A stretch of 64,000 bases of DNA from assembly GCA_002785995.1 (NCBI GenBank), contig NHNV01000029.1, forward strand, positions 62,001 through 126,000, given 5' to 3'. Below are positions 12,601 to 24,150 of this stretch, in pieces. A model generated the notes under the pieces. It had not been told where the DNA came from and did not search any database. It saw only the letters and a program-made list of their open reading frames with translations. This DNA comes from Mycosphaerelloides madeirae. Lineage: Eukaryota; Ascomycota; Dothideomycetes; Mycosphaerellales; Mycosphaerellaceae. A program made the translations under genes and the position numbers. Position 1 is the stretch's first letter; the number at the start of each line of letters is the position of its first letter.

Positions 12601-15600
12601 CGTATCCGTGGAACCATAGCCAGAGGTATTGGGCCGAGACCCGCTGGGCACGCGAACAGCGTCTCAGGCAATTCCCTCATCTCAGCTTGCTCGGAGCGCC
12701 CATCCCGTCCCCAGCAGCCGGCGAGAGTGCCTGGCGCGGGTACATGCGCATGAAAGACGAACCATGGCTGGGCGACCACAAGATACAGGGGAGCACCCTG
12801 TACCCCGGCGCCGGATTCCTAGCGATGGCCATAGAGGCAGCAATGCAGATCGCCAGCAAGGATCGCAAAGTCTCCGAGTTCCATCTCCGCCACGTCCAGT
12901 TCGTCTCGCCCATGATCATCGAGGACGACGAGGACGCCGAGTACTCGATTGTGTTGCGGCCGCATCAGGCTGGTACGATGGCCACAACCAGCATCTGGAC
13001 GGAATTTGTCATTTCCAGCTCGCCAGACGGCAAGCGATTCGAGCGTAATTGCCTGGGTCTCATTCTCGTGAATTACGAGAGAGGATCTGACAGCGAAGAG
13101 GTCGTTGCCGAGAAAACAGCATTGCAGCGTCGTGCAGGCGATGCTCAAAGGCTGTGCGATACCACCATTGATGGTTCCCAATTCTACGAGCATCTCACAT
13201 CCCTTGGTCTCACCTACGGACCGACCTTCGCAAACGTCAGTGCGGTCAGCAGACGCAGCCAACCCGGAGGCGGCCAGAGTAGCTGTTCCGTCGATGTACC
13301 TGACGTGGGCCTGGAGGACACATCCTATTCCCTGGGCGACGGTAGACCACACATTGTCCATCCCGCTCTTCTCGATGCTGTCATCCACATGGCATTCGCA
13401 GCAATGGACGTGACAAAACCGTGGATTCCAAAATTCGTCGACGATGTTATCATCAGCATGGATGTGCCTTGGTTAGCCGGCCAGCAGATTCAAGGCTTCT
13501 GCGATGCTCTTGAGCACGGCTCCAAAGAGTTCAAAGCCGACATTATAATGCAAGATCCACGAACGCAGAGCCCCGTCGTCAAGTTGATGGGTTTGGTCTA
13601 CGCCAGCGTGGCCGACGGTGCGGAAGATGATGTCGGCGCCGGCGAGCCGAAGAGTGTATGCGGCCGACTGGAATGGAAGCCAGCTCTAAGCTTGCTAGAC
13701 GTACAAGATACGATCTTGGCGGTAGAAGACGAGCTCAGCAGCAACAGCTCCGCACTGGCGAAGTTGTCCAAGCTGATCAGCCTTTGGCATCATGAAAACC
13801 CCAGCTTGACTATAGGCGAAGTGACACACTCCGATCGTATTGTGCTCCCTGAGCTGGATCTTGCTGCGCACATATTCGCAACGACGAGGTACCACTGCGC
13901 CTGCATCGAAGAGAAGGAACCGGCTATCCAGGAGATACTGGAGAAGCTTGACAACAAGAAGACCAGTCTTAAAATTGTCGGCTTCGAAGAGATGGCGAAG
14001 GCAGACGGAGCCAAATCAGACCTGCTCATCGCAGCGCACCTGTCTCAGGCTGAGTATCCAGCCGATGCTCTCGACCAAGTAGTTGAATTGATGGGAGAGG
14101 GGCGACTCTGCCTGATCGACACCGTCCAAGCTTTCGAAAAACTCGACACCTCGAGTCTTATGGAAAGACTACAATTTAATGACGGAGAATATGCTGTGAA
14201 GCTCTTCGATGCGCAAAAAGCAGAGGAAGCCAAGACCAACGGACACCACCAGCCAGAAGAAATCGTCGTCCTCAGCCCCAGAAGCAAGAGCCCAGAACTC
14301 GAGAAGTTTGGGACCATGCTGGTGCAAGCCCTTGATTCACACGGCCGTACGGCGACAGTGCTGCCATGGGATCAAATTTCGGAGAGTGCCGTACAGAACA
14401 AGTCCTGCATTTCCCTAGTCGAGTTCGATAAACCTCTCCTGGCCGAACTAAGCGAGACAGATTTCTCCAAGATCAAACAGATCGTCCTGAACGCCTCTCA
14501 CCTGACCTGGCTGACAGGGACCGATGATACGGAGGTGGGTGGCACTCCCACAGCAGCCATGATGATCGGGGTCCTCCGCACTCTCCACAATGAACTCCTT
14601 GCCCTCGAGCCGCTGTCAATCATGGTTGATAAGTCGGCAAGAACGGGCCATCTCCAAAAATCCGCAGTCATGGTCGCGAACATCTTCCACGGCAAGCAGT
14701 CTATCGGTACGACTGGTGCTCTGCCAGATCATGAGTTCCAGATTCGTAAGGGGATCCCATACATCTGTCGTGCTCTCGAGGACACCACTCTGAATGAAAC
14801 GTTACATCTTGATACAAACCCGGGAGAGGCAGCACTCGTCGAAGACCAAACCCTCAGCGTCGCCAGCTCGAAGTCAACGGCCATCGAACTGGGTGTCGGA
14901 AAGCCTGGTCTCATTGACTCGATTCGCTTCGAGCCTGCGGCCAACGCACTGCAGCCTCTTGACCCGCATGACATCGAAATTGAAACTGCAGCGACAGGCC
15001 TCAACTTCCGCGAAGTCATGACCATTATGGGCTTGCTGCCATCAAAGACATTGGGTTTGGAAGGGGCCGGAACAGTGAAACGTGTAGGCAGTGCGGTCGA
15101 ACATATCCGCAAGGGCGAGCGTGTCTCTTTGCTAGGCAACGGTTCTCACAACACTCTTTTCAGAGCCAAAGCCGACTACGCCTTCAAGCTGCCTGATACC
15201 ATGACCTTCGAGGAGGGAGCCAGCTTGCCAGTGACGAGCTACACAGCCTGGTACGCCATCGTGTACATTGCCAGGGCACGCAAGGGCCAGAGCATCATGG
15301 TCCACGCAGGAGCCGGCGGTGTTGGCCAGGCGGCCTTGCAGATCGCAAGACACCTGGGTCTGGAAGTGTTTACGACCGTAGGCAGCCCAGAAAAGCGTAA
15401 GCTTGTGCGCGATGTCTATGGTGTCGCCGAAGACCATATCTTCGGTAGTCGAGATCTGGAATTCGCCAAGGGCGTCAAGCGCATGACAGGAAAGGGTGTC
15501 GACATCGTCCTCAACTCTCTTGCTGGCGAATCCATGAGACGCAGCTGGGAGTGCGTTGCACCAGGTGGCCACTTTGTGGAGATTGGGCTCAGAGATATCG

Positions 15601-17048
15601 TGGACAACACGCGGCTGGACATGCGACCTTTCCGCCAGGGAGCTACGTTCTCCTTCTTCGATCTCAAGGCAATTTGGGACGACCGACCGGATCTGATGGC
15701 GGAGATTGTTCGAGGCACAGAACCTTTCCTGACCAAAGGAATCATAAAACCAGCGACTCCGTTGCTCACGTACCCGATCTCTGAGATGGAACAGGCCGTG
15801 CGATTGATGCAATCTGGTAGGCATACGGGCAAAATTGTGCTGCAGTGGAAGCCGGAACATGTCGTACCAGCTCTACGCTGTCCTTCTCCGCCGACAAAAC
15901 TGGACGAAAATGGTGTCTACGTCCTTGTCGGTGGGCTCGGCGGACTTGGGCGTGCACTGGCCAAGATGCTTGTGGCCGACGGAGCCCGCAAGCTGTGCTT
16001 CCTCAATCGTTCCGGTGCCAACTCGGAACAGGGTCAGCAGTTACTCGCCGAATTGCATGAGAAGAACATCTCAGCGCTGGCCGTTGCGTGCGATGTGTCC
16101 TCAAACTCTTCCCTCAAGGCTGCTCTTGCACAAGCCGAGTCAGAGCTCAAGGGCCCCATTCGTGGCTGTTTCCAGTGTGCCATGGTCCTGCGGGATGTGC
16201 TTTTTGAGAACATGACCTACAGAGACTGGACACAATCGACCCACCCCAAGGTCCAGGGCAGTCAAAACTTGCACGAGCTCCTACCCGATACGACTGAGTT
16301 CTTGGTCATGCTGTCTTCATTCTGTGGCGTCTTTGGAAACCGTGGACAGGCCAACTACGTCGCAGGCTGTGCCTTCCAAGACGCACTGGCCCACGCACGC
16401 CGCACACAAGGCAAGCATGCGGTGAGTATCGACCTCGGCCTCATGCGCGAAGTGGGTCGGCTGGCCGAAGAGGGTGCTGTGGGCGATATTGCCGAGTGGG
16501 AGAAAGTATGGGGTATACGAGAGTACGAGTTCGTCGCCTTGATGAGGCTCTGTATGTCGCCCGACCAGACGGGATTCCAACTACCGACTGGCCTGGGAAC
16601 ACGAGCGGGCTCAATTGCGGCTGGTATAAAGCCGCCGTACTACTTCGACTCGGACGCTCGCTTTGGGATCGTAGCCCGTATGCGAGATGGAAAGACTGAG
16701 GACGGTGCTAAAGCGAACGGAGACGGCGCGGGCAAGGAGTCGCTCTCTGCGCTCCTATCCAAAGCACAGAATCTGCCAGAGGCGGCATCGGCAGTGCTTG
16801 CTGCGCTAGCCTCCCGCGTTGGCAAGATGTTGGGCATTGCGTCGGGCGAGCTCGACACCAACCGTCCTCTGCACAGCTATGGCGTTGACTCCTTGGCGGC
16901 GATTGAGATTGTCAACTGGGCTCTACGGGAATGCCAAGCACGAATTGCTGTTTTCGATGTCATGTCGGCGGTGCCCATGACAGTCTTCTCAGAGCGTGTC
17001 GCTGGCAAGTCGGGATTGTTGGCCAAGGGGGTGAGCGAAACTTCGTAG
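9618..17048 (+). CDS. Highly reducing polyketide synthase, KS-AT-DH-ER-KR-ACP
   Basis: Three exons (introns 9766-9816 and 10653-10709) encode 2,440 residues; phases close exactly. Domains in order: ketosynthase with DTACSSS near residue 190 and the second histidine motif GTGTQAGD just after intron 2; acyltransferase with FTGQGAQW near 595 and GHSSGE near 682; dehydratase with HKIQGSTLYP near 1015 and HPALLDAVIH near 1212; a long structural region; enoyl reductase with HAGAGGVGQAA near 1860; ketoreductase with VGGLGGLGRA near 2068 and GQANYVAG near 2207; carrier domain with YGVDSLAA near 2386. I find no SAM-binding motif between DH and ER, so it probably does not C-methylate. With ER, KR and DH all present, fully reduced positions are possible. 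The KS-AT linker is rich in NG repeats. The neighbouring SAT-bearing PKS suggests the product is passed on as a starter. Confidence 0.96.
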
Positions 17049-17815
17049 ATCATGTCAGCATTGGCGTTTCGTATTCACTGGTATAGTTCCTTGTCGACTA
17101 ATCAAGATGTGTGATTGTTTTGGGTGTTGGGGTTTGGTCCTTGTTCTCTGCACTCAACCTGAAGACCTTCATGCTGCTCATGTTGACATCAATGTACGAA
17201 ACCTTCACGATCTCTATCCTTCTAGTATGGCAAGCTGCCAAGCCTCATCTTCCTGTGCTATCTTGCTCTTACTTTCTGAGAATCGCACGCCACTGGCGCG
17301 CTTACAATCGCCGCTCGTCATCAAGAGATGGGTCCTATCGCGTCACCTGTAGATTGTGATTTCGCGGTGTGGGAGGTCCTTGTGAGCCGCATATACAGGA
17401 TTTCGTAATGGGTCGCCGATCGTCTGGAAGCCAATTGACGTGTATGTGGGTGCTCTCGCGAAATTCAGATACTGATGTCGTGTAGATGTTCTTGTTCGGC
17501 AGAAGTGAAGCTCTAGGAAATGAGGTCTCAAGGCGCCAAGCTTACCCATCAAGTTTCAACGGGATTTGATGAGAGGGTTCCGAGGAGAGCTCAGTCCTCA
17601 TTACGACCCCACGAGCATACTGCAGACAGCAACACTATGACATGATGATTGCAACTCATTGCTTGTACCCTCTACGGGACCAGAACGAGATGACTCCCGA
17701 TGGTATCTCCACCTCCGACACCATTCCCTGATGGCCGCGATGTGCCTGCCCTTCTATCATCCGAAACCCGACATGATGCTCTCGCAGTCCCGGTATAGCC
17801 CATCGCTCGACTCTT
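17049..17815. other. Convergent intergenic region, PKS to NDUFS7
   Basis: This spacer holds the 3' ends of two converging genes, the reducing PKS (plus) and NDUFS7 (minus). Small open frames at 17107-17359 (plus) and 17343-17552 (minus) show no motif and overlap out of frame. I see no further feature. Confidence 0.5.
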
Positions 17816-18707
17816 CTACCTCCGATACCACATCCTCGTCACCTGGGTGTGCCTCATCTTCTTCTGCAGCTGGAAAATCGCGTAGAGCAGCGCCTCGCCA
17901 GTCGGGGGACAGCCGGGCACGAAGATGTCCACCGGGATGATACGGTCGACACCACGGACAACGCTGTAGCTGTAGTGATAGTAGCCACCACCATTGGCAC
18001 AGCTGCCCATGCTGATCACCCACTTGGGGTCGGGAATTTGGTCATAGCACAGCCGTACGGCAGGTGCCATCTTGTTGGTGACTGTTCCGGCCACCTAAGC
18101 AAAGGGAGGAAGATTAGCATATGCTGAGACAAGAGGATGCACTGCAACCTTCACATACGATCATAATATCAGCCTGGCGAGGAGAAGCTCGGAAGATAAT
18201 GCCCAAACGATCCTGGTCGTAACGCGGCATGGAGGTGTGCATCATCTCAATTCCGCAACATGCCAGGGCGAAGGTCAGTGGCCATACTGAGCCTTGACGT
18301 GCCCAACCGACGAGTTGGTCGAGCGTTGTCCTTTGCCAATGTGTCAGCCTGCGGAAGTCTCTCGAGCGCCTCGACGCTGGGGTTATATGGCTATATCTTA
18401 CAAAGCATAATCGACCGGGCTGGACGGCTTTGCTTGCGAGGCAAGAGGTGTGTTTGTGGGGAGGAGACTGGTCGACGGCGCGATGGGAGTGACAGATTTC
18501 TGTCTTGTTTCTTGGCTTGACTGTCGACTTGAAGCAGAGCTGTTGAGGATTGGCGAGAGGGTCCGAAGAGAAGGACGCTGTGCGGCGAGGGACAGACATG
18601 AAAGACGAGCGAGCACTTCAAGGCGGTTGTCAGTTCAGTGGAATTGATTGATATGGCTCGTTTTGGGGGCGGAATCACTCACGCCTTGCTGAGTGCTGTG
18701 TAGCCAT
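17816..18707 (-). CDS. NDUFS7: Mitochondrial complex I 20-kDa (PSST) subunit
   Basis: Four exons: 18707-18683, 18615-18402, 18330-18159 and 18094-17816, 229 residues. Introns are 18616-18682, 18331-18401 and 18095-18158, and all phases close. The N-terminus is rich in Arg, Ser and Leu without acidic residues, as in a mitochondrial presequence. The mature part has WARQGSVWPLTF, the tandem cysteines ALACCGIEMMH, GSCANGG and PGCPP, the four ligands of iron-sulfur cluster N2, next to the ubiquinone pocket. The protein is a core subunit of NADH:ubiquinone oxidoreductase on the matrix side of the inner membrane. Several positions differ from the fungal consensus as I recall it: CCGIEMM for CCAVEMM, RGVDRI for RGCDRI, LCYDQI for KVYDQM-type. 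It sits 767 bp from the PKS and beside two regulators, so it may be either the sole housekeeping gene or a cluster-borne paralogue. Confidence 0.93.
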
Positions 18708-19175
18708 AGCGGGTGCTGGAGCTGATTGGCGGCGAGGTGGATGTAGGTGCAATGGAGCAGCAGCACATGCAAAAACACACTCCTTGCACCCTCGCACGGC
18801 GGCGGGCGTGCGCTGCCCACTGCACGCCTTCATGCCTGACGCACGAAGGAACGCAAGCTGCTGACTGAGTCCGAACTTCATTCCTCATTGGGTCTGGTAC
18901 CGGAGAGATCTGCGCATCCGCCGCCCCACTACTGCAGCCGAACCACGGTAAATTGTGACAGAGCGGGCCGCTATTTTCTGCAGCGTCGGGAAATACACAC
19001 CCCAAGTCTAACTGTAACTACACCTCACCCACTGTCCCACAACACCGCCCATATGCGCCACGCCGCTGCGACCGTCGCTGTGAGTTGGCTCCACAGCAAT
19101 ATGCTCTATGCTCTGCCTATCATGAATACTATCCTATACCATCACCGGCTACGGCTGACTTGCGCGCTCTAGCTC
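18708..19175. other. Divergent intergenic region, NDUFS7 and C2H2/Zn2Cys6 factor
   Basis: These 468 bp separate the start codons of NDUFS7 (minus) and the zinc-finger factor (plus) and should contain both promoters. No coding signal of its own was recognised. Confidence 0.5.
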
Positions 19176-21166
19176 ATGCGAGAGGGCACGTCTTGCGGCG
19201 TTTGCCAGCTGCCAATTGCAGACGCCGTCCTGGACCGCGCATGTCCCTTCTGCGAGGCCTCGTTTTCTCGCGCCGACGCGGCAAGACGACATGCCAGACG
19301 TTGTTCGCAGCGGGGTGAGCGCCCCTTACGTCAGGGGAAACGTGGTCGTAAGGCCTTGTCCTGCGACCGCTGTGCTCGTCTGAAAGTCCACTGCACCGCG
19401 CACGTGAAGATACCCTGCGATGCATGTGCCTCGCGAGACCTGCCCTGTAATGTCACTCGCTGCTGTACGGACGTCTCGCATCGATCGGTGGAAGACAAGG
19501 CTCTCTCCAGCCACGACTCTCCCCTGAGAGAGGAAGAAGACCAAGACCGCACGTCCACACCACCATTAACATGCTATATCACAGCAACTAACTGTATATC
19601 GTAGACACCAGCCAGCACCACCAGTTGGAAGCCTCCAAGCAGGAACGATTTCTTCCCAAAGAAGATGCACCTCTCCCTGATCGAGTGCCTTTGTCGTTCC
19701 TGCTCAATTCCACCGACGATACCCAGGATTTCATCACGGAGAGGGCTGTAGGCACTGAGCCAGACGGCGCGCTGGTCGGACCCATCTGCGTAACGCGGGT
19801 GAGGTCTGATGAGACTCCGGACTGCATCGATCCAACTCTTCTCCTGCCGTTCGATGGCCAGCTGGGCCTCGACCCTCTCCGGCTAGGTGAGCTGTACACA
19901 GCGGAAGGAGAAGAGACTCTAATCGGCTCTTTTCCATCCTTCCCCTCTCACACAGACAGACTTGCATCCCGACTGGAACTGCTAGGATGTCATTTCGAAG
20001 CCCATATTCGCTCTCACCACCCCGGGTCATCATTCGACACAATCGCCTTCCGTCGCTTCTTCAACGTCTCCAACGTTCACACATTCGCTACAACATTCTG
20101 TCGCAAGCGTCACTATCGATATCCAGTCATCCACTGGCCAACTTTCGTTCTCGAAGAGGCTTCACTTCCCCTGCTAATGGTCATTGCTCTCACTGGAGCG
20201 AGCTACTCCTATCGCCCCGGACTTGAACCCGAGCACATCAACAACGCTCGCCATCTCTACCCTCTGGCGGATTCGTACGTGTTCGAGCAACTGGCTCTCT
20301 ATCTCGACGTTCCACACGGCATTACGGATGCCATACAGCTATGCCAGGCTGCACTCCTGATGTACGGCCTCGATACCCTCCTAGCAGGCGACCCAGCAAT
20401 GCAGCACAAAGCGATCACGCAACGACTTCCAGCTCTCATCTCTGCCATTAGGAGATTGGAATTCGTCAGCTGTAAACACCGTATCTCTGAAGACTGGCAG
20501 GTCTTCATTCAGCGGGAACACATCATCCGCCTCGTCTCCTGGACCTTCTGTGCTGATTGCTTGGCTACCTTATCCTTCAACCACCCGCCTCTCTTCTCCA
20601 TGCTCGAAATGAGCGGAGACCTTCCCTGCGAACCGATTTTATGGGACGCCGATTCCGCCTCAACTTTCGAACGATCACGATGCTCTCAACTACATCCCTC
20701 CCACAGTCTCAAAGACCTTCTGTCAATCTTCCTCAACCGCCAGACCCAAATAAACATCAACCAGCAAAACCTCCCCCTCTTCCACCTCCACGTCGTCCTC
20801 TGCGCTTTCCAACAAATCATCTTCAACATGCACGTCAGCATGATCCTCTCGCAGCACGCACCGATCCTTCTCGAGACCTTCGACATCTGGCAATCACTCT
20901 GGGGAAAAGCCATGGCAGCCATCCCGAACAGTCATCGCAATTGGCTAGGTGTGGCGAGGTACGTGCCGGATCTTGAGTACCTCTCCAGACGTATCATCGA
21001 AGTCGCTGTCAGTCCAGAGGCCACCTCCTCCCGATACCTACAGCGGATCCCATCCCACAGCACGCGAGAAATCCACGAGTTTATACGGGATTTCGTTGCT
21101 GTTACACCAAGCATACAGCAAGCACTAGACTCTAGCAATGAACCAATATCACTACAAAACGAGTAG
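19176..21166 (+). CDS. Transcription factor with C2H2 finger plus Zn2Cys6 cluster
   Basis: The N-terminal exon has a C2H2 finger (CPFCEASFSRADAARRHARRC, about residues 23-43) followed directly by a binuclear zinc cluster with Cys spacing C-x2-C-x6-C-x7-C-x2-C-x6-C starting at ALSCDRC. The second exon carries the fungal-specific transcription factor middle region, including HIRSHHPG, a stretch around FNVSNVHTF and RYPVIHWPTFVLEEA. A 59-bp intron at 19553-19611 joins the two frames and gives about 643 residues; the donor GTCCAC is weak, so this junction is less certain than others here. Such double-finger proteins are nuclear DNA-binding regulators in filamentous fungi. Its place between the synthases and the AflR-like gene suggests a pathway role; the target genes are unknown. 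Confidence 0.82.
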
Positions 21167-21294
21167 CATACCTCAAGACTTTATTCATTATGACTTGACG
21201 CCAAATCACAAACTCAAAAAGCGGGTAGTACATCTCAGCAATCAATTCAATATTATCACAAATACATCTAATTCTGTTCCCATATCTACATCTA

Positions 21295-22662
21295 TCATAT
21301 ACCCTCTAACCCCCTTCCCCTTCCCCTCAAACTCCTAATGTCAGCCACCAAATCCCCAAACATAACATCAATCTGCGCCAACAAACTGCCCCCCTCCCCT
21401 CTAACATTTCCCCTCAGCGCCTCCTGCATAGCCCCCACCGCCCTCTCAATCTCCCCCGCCATAGCAACCCTAAGCATACTCAACACAATCACACGACTGC
21501 TCCCGGTAACATCAAAACTGCCCACCCTCACGCAGATATCCGCTCCACTACTCCCGACTGAAGAGATTTCTTCGTCTGGGAGGCAGAGTCCCCGTAATTG
21601 TCCGAGTATGCATTGTACGCTTAGGACGGCGAGCAAGAAGACATTTTCAACTTGCTGTTCGGAGGAGAGGGAGCAGCAGGCACAGCTCTCGAGGGTTGAC
21701 CATTGCTCGAGGGCGCGGGTTGTGTTGGCGAGGACGACGTCGATGGGATAGGGCTGTTGTTGCTGTTCGGCTGTTTGTGGTGGCGAGCCGATGGAGGAGG
21801 AGGAGGAGGAGCTTACGCTTCCAGGACGGCCGAGGCTGGCGAGGAGGGAGCGGAGGCCGGTGGCGCATTGGCAGGAGATGAAACGATTTTTTTTGTTGGT
21901 ATTGGTGTTGGTGGTGTGGTTGCTTTGGTCGAGATCCCGACTATCATCCAGCGAGTTGCGAGCGGGAGGGGCGCAGCGGATTTGTTGCTGTTGCGGACAG
22001 TCGTGCATTGGTTGATCCTGTAATAACAGATCGCCAAACATCGAAGTCGAAAGTGGCGAGCCTATCGCGCTGAGGTGTTGAGAGCCGCTACTCACATATT
22101 GATGGTTTCCAGGCTGCATCGGTACACTGCCCGCAGTCATACCAGTACCAGGTCTCGTAAGTGACAAAGGCTCTCGGTGGCCCGAATGCAAAGGTAAACC
22201 TCCATGCGAAGCCTCAATATTACCCATGTCCCCTGAGACACACATCAAGTCCTCATCCAGGAAACACTCCCAATTAAAATCCTGCTCTGGAGAAATAGAC
22301 ATGGCTTCTTGAACCTGCTGCTGGGCGCCCCCCATCTGTTGCTGTCTCTCAGACGCCGCCGTATTTGAATATGAAGAATCCGCCCTGGAATGTTTCTGCT
22401 TATTCCTCGAACCGCGCGGCCGACCAAGTCGGCTTGTGGGGCTGTAGAAGCACAGCTCGCCAGAACTTGATAAGGTGCAATTTTCGCACGGCATGGTACC
22501 GGAGCACTTCCTCTTCAGCTGGTGGCATTGATCGCAAGCATTACGGAGGCGTAATGGTTCTTCGTAACGTGTTTGTTTCGTTTTCGTTTGTTTCGCTGTT
22601 GTTGATACTGCTCGCGAAAGGCCAGTTAAGGGCCTACGGGAATTCGCAGTGGTTGATGCCAT
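21295..22662 (-). CDS. AflR-like Zn2Cys6 transcription regulator
   Basis: A single open frame of 455 residues from the ATG at 22662. The zinc cluster NACDQCHQLKRKC..CENC..C lies at about residues 42-71 and is followed by the basic linker GRPRGSRNKQK, the arrangement of AflR. Q-, S- and N-rich low-complexity stretches fill the middle. The C-terminal part (CQCATGLRSLLASL, then a helix-rich end with MLRVAMAGEIERAVGAMQEAL) resembles the AflR C-terminal domain. AflR proteins bind palindromic TCGN5CGR sites and switch on polyketide clusters, so it is the best candidate activator of the PKS genes. A canonical intron of 78 bp (22018-22095, GTGAGT..TTACAG) keeps the frame whether removed or not, so two protein forms are possible. 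Confidence 0.85.
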   Translation of the reverse strand: MASTTANSRRPLTGLSRAVSTTAKQTKTKQTRYEEPLRLRNACDQCHQLKRKCSGTMPCENCTLSSSGELCFYSPTSRLGRPRGSRNKQKHSRADSSYSNTAASERQQQMGGAQQQVQEAMSISPEQDFNWECFLDEDLMCVSGDMGNIEASHGGLPLHSGHREPLSLTRPGTGMTAGSVPMQPGNHQYVSSGSQHLSAIGSPLSTSMFGDLLLQDQPMHDCPQQQQIRCAPPARNSLDDSRDLDQSNHTTNTNTNKKNRFISCQCATGLRSLLASLGRPGSVSSSSSSSIGSPPQTAEQQQQPYPIDVVLANTTRALEQWSTLESCACCSLSSEQQVENVFLLAVLSVQCILGQLRGLCLPDEEISSVGSSGADICVRVGSFDVTGSSRVIVLSMLRVAMAGEIERAVGAMQEALRGNVRGEGGSLLAQIDVMFGDLVADIRSLRGRGRGLEGI

Positions 22663-23924
22663 TATTTCCTCTTTCGTGGCAGCTCAGTCCAATGGTTGTG
22701 GTCCGTCTGACTCCCTTGATGAAAGGAAGTCCGGGATGGGAAAAGCTGGGTAAGCTTCTCTTATGCGGTCGTCAGCGGCGTTTGGTTGGCAGGCGATGAG
22801 ATAGACGATTGCTCAAGAACGATAAGGAGAGCTCTCGTGCTGGATTCGCATGTAAGACGCGCAATATAATCCTTCGCCAATGTAAGGCCCGCAAAAAAAG
22901 AGGGTCAGCTTCGCGTGATATGCGAGAGAGCGAGGGGGGAAAGGGAGTGTCGACACTCAAAAGAAAGAATACATCCTTGGGGAGACAAGTGAGCGGTCTA
23001 GATACCCCAGGATCAAGGCGTCCAGGACGGACGAAATGCGTAGACGAAGTTGTGCGTTCACGATCGAGCCGCCATCTAGTTCGTACACCGAAGAAAGAGA
23101 AGCCTTGCCATGTCGAGCTTGGCACGTGAATTTGTACGAGGCAGAGCCCGGGGAGGATTTTCGCCTCTCCGATAGTACGTCGCTAGCAAGCCGTGGTACT
23201 GGCAAGGTGTTTCGAAGGCTGTTCGGCATTCTCGATTCGGTCAATAGGGTGGATAATGCAAGATCCTCAGCAAGATACGGCGCGAGGACGAACTTGGCGT
23301 GTTGCGAAGGATGCACTACATATAGTCTCTGGTTAGCAAGGGCGAGCGCCATGGTAGGTGAGTAATAGTTCTTACGAAATCTTAATCAAGCGGCTGATTA
23401 GGTAACTGGCCGCACGTGCAGATCTGATGTCACGAAACGATCGACCGAAACTTGACTGCTTCGGGAAGCTGCAGCTGGCGAGTTAGGGCCAGCAACGGTC
23501 GAGATGGCGCTGTTAGGGCTTAGTCGTTCTCCAAAGGCAATATCGTTGCTAGTTACAGCTAGCCTGCATACACAGTGCAACGTGTTGCAGTTTCGCGGAA
23601 AAGGGCGGTCAGAATAAAGCAGAAAGGATCGGGTCGTCGGGCGGGAAGGACCAGGGTTCGAATTCGTATACAGGCGACGCCTTCAAGGTTATCGTCATGC
23701 AAGTCGACGCGTCACGATGGTTTCGCCATACATATCTGACCGTGAGAGGCTGCTGAAATATGCCCTATCAGTAAACGTCAGAATCAAACTGCAAACTGCA
23801 TACTTTCCTTGCGGCATGCTGCTCGAAGTTCTCATTGGCCAGACGGTTGCCTCAAGCCGGGTGTAGTTGCCGTAGATGTTTGACTGAAGATTAGGCTTGA
23901 GCAGAATTCATCGTATCACGCAGT

Positions 23925-24150
23925 AAGCCAAGCCAAGAATCGATGAAGTGAGGGTGCATTCTTGTTGAAAGAAGTATCGTGTAGGAGCCAGGCCAAGAGT
24001 CGAGGCATCGAGAATTGTCTCCACAGAGGCAAGTTGAACGTATCATGTCGGAGGACAAGTCATGTGGGGTCCCGGCCAGGGACTGCGACATCGAGGGTTG
24101 ATCCCAAAGGCAGCTGAGATGCATCATGTCGAGGTCTGAAACATGGGGGG
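23925..24150. repeat. Diverged tandem repeat, about 80-bp unit, roughly three copies
   Basis: Three successive blocks share the same order of short words: a 'CCAAGCCAAGA / CCAGGCCAAGA / CCCGGCCAGGGA' start, an ATCGA-type core, then 'GTATCGTG / CGTATCATGTCGGAGG / GCATCATGTCGAGG' and 'CATGTGGGG / CATGGGGGG' ends. The spacing of these words is about 60-84 bp. The copies have drifted too far to be a recent array, and no coding role is apparent. Confidence 0.5.

Noticed and set aside
12819..13388. 189-codon open frame on the minus strand
   Set aside because: It is antisense to the dehydratase domain of the reducing PKS.
15132..15860. 242-codon open frame on the minus strand
   Set aside because: It lies antisense to the ER/KR part of the reducing PKS and has no motif; a by-product of codon bias.
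22957..23352. 131-codon minus-strand frame in the long spacer
   Set aside because: No family resemblance and overlapping plus-strand frames of similar length; chance is likely.
23651..23665. CCAGGGTTCGAATTC resembles the T-arm of a tRNA gene
   Set aside because: The complementary stem strand, anticodon arm and acceptor pairing are absent on both strands.
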